This document shows, in pieces, positions 31,444 to 35,679 of a DNA stretch of 35,679 bases. The stretch is from contig NZ_BDJE01000063.1 of the NCBI RefSeq assembly GCF_002117935.1, forward strand, positions 1-35,679, in the 5' to 3' direction. The notes under the pieces are model-generated. The model did not search any database and had not been told where the DNA came from. It was given only the letters and a program-made list of their open reading frames with translations. Within the stretch, counting starts at the first letter, position 1; each line of letters starts with the position of its first letter. This stretch comes from Nocardioides sp. PD653-B2. GTDB taxonomy: Bacteria; Actinomycetota; Actinomycetes; Propionibacteriales; Nocardioidaceae. Made by a program: the position numbers and the translations under genes.

Positions 31444-32562
31444 CTAGCCCCAGACCTCGTCGGCCAGCTCGACGAGCAGCGCCAGCTTGGCCTTCTCCTG
31501 GTCGACACTGAGCGAGTTGCCCTCGAACGTCGAGGAGAAGCCGCACTGCGGTGAGATGCAGACCTGGTCGAGGTCGACGTACTGCGCCGCGTCGTCGAGC
31601 CGCGCCTTGAGCACGTCCTTGGACTCGAGCTCGCCGTGCTTCGTCGTCACGAGGCCGAGCACGACGAGCTTGCCGGGCGGCACGTGCCGCAGCGGCTCGA
31701 ACGTGCCGGAGCGCTCGTCGTCGTACTCCATGAAGAAGCCGTCGACGTCGAGCTCGTTGAAGAGCGCCTCGGCGACGAAGTCGTAGCCGCCCTCGGCCAC
31801 CCACGAGTCGCGGAAGTTGCCGCGGCACATGTGCGTGGTCACCGTCAGCCCCTCCGGTCGGCCGGCGAGCGCCTCGTTGAGGTGGCGGATGTAGGCCTCG
31901 TGCAGGTGCTCGGAATCCTCGCCGCGCTCGGCCATCGCCTTGCGCTGCTCGGGGTCGTTCAGGTAGGCGAGCGAGGTGTCGTCGAGCTGGAGATAGGTGC
32001 AGCCGAGCTCGTGGACCCGGCGGACCTGCTCGCGGTAGGCGGCGGTGAGGTCGGCCCAGAACTCCTCGGTGTCGGCGTAGATCTCCGGATCGATCGCGGC
32101 CGCGCCGCCGCGGTAGTGGACCATGCTCGGCGACGGGATCGTCAGCTTCGGCGTGACGCCCTCGGAGACGTGGTCGCGCAGGAACGCGAAGTCGTCGCCG
32201 AAGATCGTCTCCGACAGCCCCAGCTTGCCGTCGACCTTGAGCGCCGCGGGCGTGAAGTCGAGCTCACCGGCGGCGTTCTTGAAGTGCACCTTCAGGTTGT
32301 CGTGCGCCTTGCTGATGCCGTCGAGCCGGTAGATGAAGTCCATGTGCCACGACCCGCGCCGGAACTCGCCGTCGGTCGCCGACCTCAGCCCGGCCGCACG
32401 CTGGAGGTCGATGACCTCGATGATCGCGGCGTCCTCGATCTCACGCAGCTGCTCGTCGGAGACCGTGCCGGCGGCGTGGTCCTCACGTGCCTTCAGCAGG
32501 TGCTTCGGCCGGAGCAGGCTGCCGACGTGGTCGGCACGGAACGGCGGGGTGTCACGGAGCAC
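31444..32562 (-). CDS. MetE-like (COG0620) methyltransferase family protein
   Basis: This 372-aa protein resembles the C-terminal half of cobalamin-independent methionine synthase, as in B. subtilis YxjG/YxjH. The zinc ligands are visible as His244 and Cys246 in THMCRGN and Cys340 in ISPQCGF. The start RDTPPFRADHVGSLLRP is standard for the short family. It lacks the N-terminal folate-binding half of MetE, so the methyl donor is unknown. The GTG at 32562 has GAGGAGG upstream on the minus strand. It could methylate homocysteine using a small donor or act in another methyl or thiol transfer. It has no obvious tie to the ureide pathway. Confidence 0.88.
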   Translation of the reverse strand: MLRDTPPFRADHVGSLLRPKHLLKAREDHAAGTVSDEQLREIEDAAIIEVIDLQRAAGLRSATDGEFRRGSWHMDFIYRLDGISKAHDNLKVHFKNAAGELDFTPAALKVDGKLGLSETIFGDDFAFLRDHVSEGVTPKLTIPSPSMVHYRGGAAAIDPEIYADTEEFWADLTAAYREQVRRVHELGCTYLQLDDTSLAYLNDPEQRKAMAERGEDSEHLHEAYIRHLNEALAGRPEGLTVTTHMCRGNFRDSWVAEGGYDFVAEALFNELDVDGFFMEYDDERSGTFEPLRHVPPGKLVVLGLVTTKHGELESKDVLKARLDDAAQYVDLDQVCISPQCGFSSTFEGNSLSVDQEKAKLALLVELADEVWG

Positions 32563-32628
32563 GGATCCTCCTCGAGTGGACTCATCGGGTACCCCCACCT
32601 TGGCACGGGGTCCTGCAAGACTCGGCTC

Positions 32629-32760
32629 ATGAGCCCGTCCGAGACCGACCTCCAGCACCGGTGGCAGTGCCTCGCGCCGGCGCGCACGGTGCCCTCCGCC
32701 GCCGACGCGCTGGTCGGCTGCGTGGTCTCGCGGGGCTTCGACCTCGGGCTCGAGCCGTGA
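32629..32760 (+). CDS. Putative 43-aa protein upstream of the SDR gene
   Basis: A short reading frame, MSPSETDLQHRWQCLAPART followed by 23 more residues, overlaps the SDR start by four bases (GTGA). This matches the coupling used everywhere else in the window and is the main argument that it is real. No ribosome binding site or domain is evident. It contains two Cys (14 and 31). It may simply be a leader that couples SDR translation. Confidence 0.4.
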   Translation: MSPSETDLQHRWQCLAPARTVPSAADALVGCVVSRGFDLGLEP

Positions 32761-33500
32761 GCCCGCTGACGCTGGTCACCGGTGGCACCCGGGGCATCGG
32801 CGCGGCCACCGCACTCCGGCTCGCCCGCGACGGCCACGACCTGGTGCTCGGCTACGCGCGCAACGCCGCCGCGGCCGAGGAGACGCGGCTCGCCGCCGAG
32901 GACGCCGGGGCGCGCTGCGTCGCCGTACGCGCGGACCTCACCGATCCCGACGGCGTCGACGAGCTCTTCGCCGCAGCCGCCGAGCACGGGCGACTGACCG
33001 GCGTCGTCAACAACGCCGGGGCGACCCTCCACATCGGCCCGCTCGCGGAGACGCCGCCCCTCGTGATCGCCGCGACCGTCGACCTCAACCTGACCTCCGC
33101 ACTGCTCGTGGCCCGGGCCGCGGTGCGCGCGCTCGGGACGTCGTACGGCGGACCGGGCGGGGTGATCGTCAACGTCAGCTCGGGCGCGGCGACGCTCGGG
33201 GCGCCGGGGGAGTACGTCCAGTACGCCGCCGCGAAGGCCGGTGTGGACACGCTGACCGTCGGTCTGGCCCAGGAGGTCGCGGGCGAAGGCATCCGGGTCG
33301 TCGGCGTGGCCCCGGGCATCGTCCGGACCACGATCCACTCCGACGCGGGCGAGCCCGGGCGCGTCGAGCGGGTCGGCCCGCTGGTGCCGCTGGGCCGCGT
33401 GGGCGAGCCGTCCGAGATCGCAGACGCGATCGCCTGGCTGATGAGCGACGAGGCGTCGTACGTCACCGGGACCACCCTGCGGGTCGCGGGCGGGCGGTGA
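32757..33500 (+). CDS. SDR family oxidoreductase
   Basis: This 247-aa classical short-chain dehydrogenase/reductase has the cofactor loop TGGTRGIG (8-15), the NNAG motif (85-88), catalytic Ser near 141-142 in VNVSSG and the Tyr156-Lys160 pair in YAAAK. The GTG start overlaps the 43-aa reading frame. FabG-like reductases and sugar or alcohol dehydrogenases share these features, so the substrate is open. It ends 97 bp before the carbamate kinase gene, and an operator of the ureide regulon lies between them, so it is probably not part of that operon. Confidence 0.9.
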   Translation: MSPLTLVTGGTRGIGAATALRLARDGHDLVLGYARNAAAAEETRLAAEDAGARCVAVRADLTDPDGVDELFAAAAEHGRLTGVVNNAGATLHIGPLAETPPLVIAATVDLNLTSALLVARAAVRALGTSYGGPGGVIVNVSSGAATLGAPGEYVQYAAAKAGVDTLTVGLAQEVAGEGIRVVGVAPGIVRTTIHSDAGEPGRVERVGPLVPLGRVGEPSEIADAIAWLMSDEASYVTGTTLRVAGGR

Positions 33501-33513
33501 GTCGCGCCGGCAC

Positions 33514-33532
33514 GCTGGCAACAGTTGCCAGC
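33514..33532. promoter_or_regulatory. Operator candidate: perfect 19-bp palindrome before carbamate kinase
   Basis: GCTGGCAACAGTTGCCAGC is a perfect palindrome with the GGCA-N5-TGCC core at 33517-33529. Its centre (33523) is 75 bp before the ATG at 33598, the same distance as the distal operator before the amidohydrolase gene. No clear second site is seen near -43. Confidence 0.7.
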
Positions 33533-33585
33533 GAATCGACCTGTTCATCGTCGGTGTCCACGGTGATCGCCCACCACCCGATCAC

Positions 33586-33591
33586 TAGGTT
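33586..33591 (+). promoter_or_regulatory. -10 element TAGGTT of the carbamate kinase operon
   Basis: TAGGTT lies at -12 to -7 relative to the ATG at 33598. No ribosome binding site is present, implying a leaderless transcript. The same hexamer at the same distance precedes the gene at 1331. Confidence 0.55.
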
Positions 33592-33597
33592 CGACGC

Positions 33598-34533
33598 ATG
33601 AGGGTCCTGATCGCGCTCGGTGGCAACGCCATGACGAACGCCGACGGCCGGGCCCGACCCGAGGACCAGATCGCCGCGGCCGGGGTGGCGATGGAGGCCG
33701 TGGCCGACCTGCTCGAGCGGGACGTCGAGGTGGTCATCACCCACGGCAACGGCCCCCAGGTCGGCAACCTGCTGGTCAAGAACGAGCTGGCGGCCGCCGT
33801 GGTGCCGCCCGTGCCGCTCGACTGGTGCGGCGCCCAGACGCAGGCCACGCTCGGGTTCGTGCTGATGGACGCGCTCGACACGGTCCTCGCGCGCCGCGGC
33901 GTCGACCGGCGTACGGCGACCGTGGTCACCCGCACGCTGGTCGCGGCCGACGACGACGGCTTCACCACGCCGACGAAGCCGATCGGCCGCTACCTGCCGG
34001 CCGCCGAGGCGGCGCTGCTCGTGGAGCACGGCGAGACCTGGGAGGACCGCGGCGAGAAGGGCTGGCGCCGCGTCGTGGCCTCTCCCGAACCCCTGCGGAT
34101 CCTCGACGCCCCCGCCGTGCGGGCGCTCGTCGAGGCGGGGTTCGTCGTCGTCGCGAACGGTGGTGGCGGGATCCCGGTCGTGCAGGAGGCCGACGGCGCC
34201 CTGCACGGCGTCGAGGCCGTGATCGACAAGGACCTCGGGGCGGCACTGCTCGGCCGCACCGTCGACGCCGACGTGCTCGTCATCGGCACCGACGTCCCTC
34301 ACGCGGTGCTGCGCTTCGGTGCCCCGGACGCCGAGGAGCTCGGCACGGTGACCGTCGCGCAGATGCGCGCCTACGCCGCCGAGGGGCACTTCGCCAGCGG
34401 CTCGATGGGACCCAAGGTCGACGCGGCCTGCCGGTTCGTCGAGCAGGGCGGCCGCCGTGCCGTCATCACCGATCTCGCCCACATCACCGACGCCATCGCC
34501 GGAGACGCGGGCACCGTCGTCGTACCGTCCTAG
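33598..34533 (+). CDS. arcC: Carbamate kinase
   Basis: This 311-aa carbamate kinase of the amino acid kinase fold converts carbamoyl phosphate and ADP to ATP, ammonia and carbon dioxide. Family motifs are ALGGNAM (6-12), THGNGPQVGN, TKPIGRY, ANGGGGIPV, IDKDLGAALL and GSMGPKVDAA. The length is standard. Arginine deiminase genes, its usual partners, are absent. The only visible source of carbamoyl phosphate is the FdrA/DUF1116/DUF2877 system at 7561-11122, which mirrors the E. coli fdrA-ylbE-ylbF-ybcF arrangement. It is followed after 23 bp by the ring-opening amidohydrolase gene, so both are made from one transcript. Confidence 0.93.
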   Translation: MRVLIALGGNAMTNADGRARPEDQIAAAGVAMEAVADLLERDVEVVITHGNGPQVGNLLVKNELAAAVVPPVPLDWCGAQTQATLGFVLMDALDTVLARRGVDRRTATVVTRTLVAADDDGFTTPTKPIGRYLPAAEAALLVEHGETWEDRGEKGWRRVVASPEPLRILDAPAVRALVEAGFVVVANGGGGIPVVQEADGALHGVEAVIDKDLGAALLGRTVDADVLVIGTDVPHAVLRFGAPDAEELGTVTVAQMRAYAAEGHFASGSMGPKVDAACRFVEQGGRRAVITDLAHITDAIAGDAGTVVVPS

Positions 34534-34556
34534 ACCCGAACCAGAGAAGGAACCTC

Positions 34557-35651
34557 ATGCCTGACGCCATCGAAGTACGCAAGGTCCCGATCCACTCCGT
34601 CGCCGACGCCAGCGAGCTCGCCAAGCTGATCGACGACGGCGTGATGGCGGCCGGCCGCGTCATCGCCATCATCGGCAAGACCGAGGGCAACGGTGGCGTC
34701 AACGACTACACCCGGATCATCTCCGACCGCGCGTTCCGCGAGGTGCTGATCGAGAAGGGCGCCCCCGCCGACCAGGTCAAGCAGATCCCGATCGTGTGGT
34801 CCGGCGGCACCGACGGCGTGATCAGCCCCCACGCGACGATCTTCGCCACCACCGACGCCGAGCCGATCGACGAGCCGCGACTCACCGTCGGCTTCGCGAT
34901 GAGCGAGGTGCTGCTGCCCGAGGACATCGGCCGGGTGGCGATGGTGTCCAAGGTCGCCGACGCCGTGAAGGTGGCGATGGAGCGCGCGGGCATCACCGAC
35001 GTCGCGGACGTCCACTACGTGCAGACCAAGACGCCGTTGCTCACCGTGCACACCATCCGCGACGCGAAGTCGCGCGGCAAGACCGTGTGGACCGAGCACA
35101 CCCACGAGTCGATGGACCTCTCCAACGGCACCACCGCGCTCGGCATCGCGGTCGCCCTCGGCGAGATCGAGATGCCGACCGACGCCGACGTGATGCACAA
35201 CCGCGACCTCTTCTCGGCCGTCGCGTCCTGCTCGTCGGGCGTCGAGCTCGACCAGGCGCAGGTCGTCGTGGTCGGCAACGCGACGGGTGTCGGCGGCCGC
35301 TACCGGGTCGGCCACTCGGTGATGAAGGACGCGCTCGACTCCGACGGCATCTGGGACGCGATCCGGGATGCCGGACTCGACCTGCCCGAGCGTCCCCGCA
35401 CCGCCGACCTGGACGGCCGGCTCGTCAACGTCTTCCTCAAGTGCGAGGTGTCGCAGGACGGTCAGGTCCGCGGCCGCCGCAACGCGATGCTCGACGACTC
35501 CGACGTGCACTGGCACCGCCAGATCAAGGCCGCCGTGGGCGGCGTGACCGCCGCGGTGACCGGAGACCCCGCGGTCTTCGTGTCGGTCTCGGCGGCTCAC
35601 CAGGGCCCCGACGGCGGCGGCCCGGTCGCCGCGATCGTCGACCTGGGCTGA
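34557..35651 (+). CDS. Ring-opening amidohydrolase (barbiturase / cyanuric acid hydrolase family)
   Basis: This 364-aa protein of the AtzD/TrzD/barbiturase family opens six-membered cyclic ureides. The family fold has three repeated domains, each with a Lys-Ser pair. The pairs are visible as Lys41 (IGKTEGNG) with Ser82 (WSGGTDG), Lys158 (QTKTP) with Ser227 (SCSSGVE), and Lys295 (VFLKCEVS) with Ser345 (SVSAAHQGPDGGG). The length is typical. Context (uracil-type permease, Mo hydroxylase, no biuret or allophanate hydrolase) favours barbiturate to ureidomalonate over cyanuric acid. The sequence alone does not decide. The ATG at 34557 has GAAGGA five bases upstream. Confidence 0.9.
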   Translation: MPDAIEVRKVPIHSVADASELAKLIDDGVMAAGRVIAIIGKTEGNGGVNDYTRIISDRAFREVLIEKGAPADQVKQIPIVWSGGTDGVISPHATIFATTDAEPIDEPRLTVGFAMSEVLLPEDIGRVAMVSKVADAVKVAMERAGITDVADVHYVQTKTPLLTVHTIRDAKSRGKTVWTEHTHESMDLSNGTTALGIAVALGEIEMPTDADVMHNRDLFSAVASCSSGVELDQAQVVVVGNATGVGGRYRVGHSVMKDALDSDGIWDAIRDAGLDLPERPRTADLDGRLVNVFLKCEVSQDGQVRGRRNAMLDDSDVHWHRQIKAAVGGVTAAVTGDPAVFVSVSAAHQGPDGGGPVAAIVDLG

Positions 35652-35679
35652 GAGGTCGCTTCGGTGGTTGAGGAAGGCG
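35652..35679. other. Start of an intergenic repeat at the window edge
   Basis: The last bases (GGTGGTTGAGGAAGGCG) resemble the beginning of another dispersed Nocardioides-type intergenic repeat. Too little is visible to define it. Confidence 0.3.

Noticed and set aside
34557..35651. Cyanuric acid hydrolase of an s-triazine pathway
   Set aside because: The family includes such enzymes, but there is no biuret hydrolase, allophanate hydrolase or triazine hydrolase here, while the permease and Mo hydroxylase point to pyrimidines. It is kept as an alternative only.

Overview
The window is high-GC DNA with dense, translationally coupled operons, many GTG starts and probable leaderless transcripts. 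It comes from an actinobacterium. The intergenic repeats at both edges, the DUF2630 gene and the lack of A/T-tract terminators suggest Nocardioides or a close relative; this is an inference, since there is no rRNA gene here. I see no tRNA, rRNA, CRISPR array, insertion sequence or phage gene.

Layout: (1) 1-240, copies of a hairpin-forming intergenic repeat. (2) 359-1258, a secreted trypsin-like protease with a strong hairpin terminator. (3) 1331-5702, a six-gene operon: DUF4129, membrane protein, MoxR ATPase, DUF58, membrane protein, alkyltransferase-like protein. (4) 5764-7550, a DrrAB-type ABC exporter. (5) 7561-11122, a minus-strand DUF2877 - FdrA - DUF1116 operon (E. coli YlbF/FdrA/YlbE family). 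(6) 11192-19856, a PucR-type regulator, then an operon for a UraA-clade permease, a three-subunit molybdenum hydroxylase, a CoxG-like protein and an amidase. (7) 19857-20796, a gene-poor stretch with two gapless 339-bp copies that look like tandem small-RNA genes. (8) 20797-24534, cell-envelope genes: a DUF3494 ice-binding-like protein and its sortase, DUF2630, a peptidoglycan-binding protein and a PlsC acyltransferase. (9) 24679-30603, a CodA-like amidohydrolase, HyuA, HyuB and an NAD(P)-binding protein. (10) 30624-33500, AIM24, a MetE-like protein, a 43-aa ORF and an SDR. (11) 33598-35651, carbamate kinase and an AtzD/barbiturase-family ring-opening amidohydrolase.

Sections 5, 6, 9 and 11 appear to form one regulon for cyclic-ureide (pyrimidine) catabolism. 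A palindrome of the form GGCA-N5-TGCC, or a degenerate version, lies in front of each of the four operons. Its centres sit at repeated distances from the inferred transcription starts (about -43 and -75). The inferred pathway is: uracil uptake; oxidation to barbiturate by the Mo hydroxylase; ring opening to ureidomalonate by the AtzD-family enzyme; phosphorolytic removal of the carbamoyl group by the FdrA/DUF1116/DUF2877 enzyme, giving malonamate and carbamoyl phosphate; ATP recovery by carbamate kinase; and amidase cleavage of malonamate to malonate. That would be an energy-conserving version of oxidative pyrimidine degradation. Gene families and sites are read from the sequence; substrates are inferred and untested.
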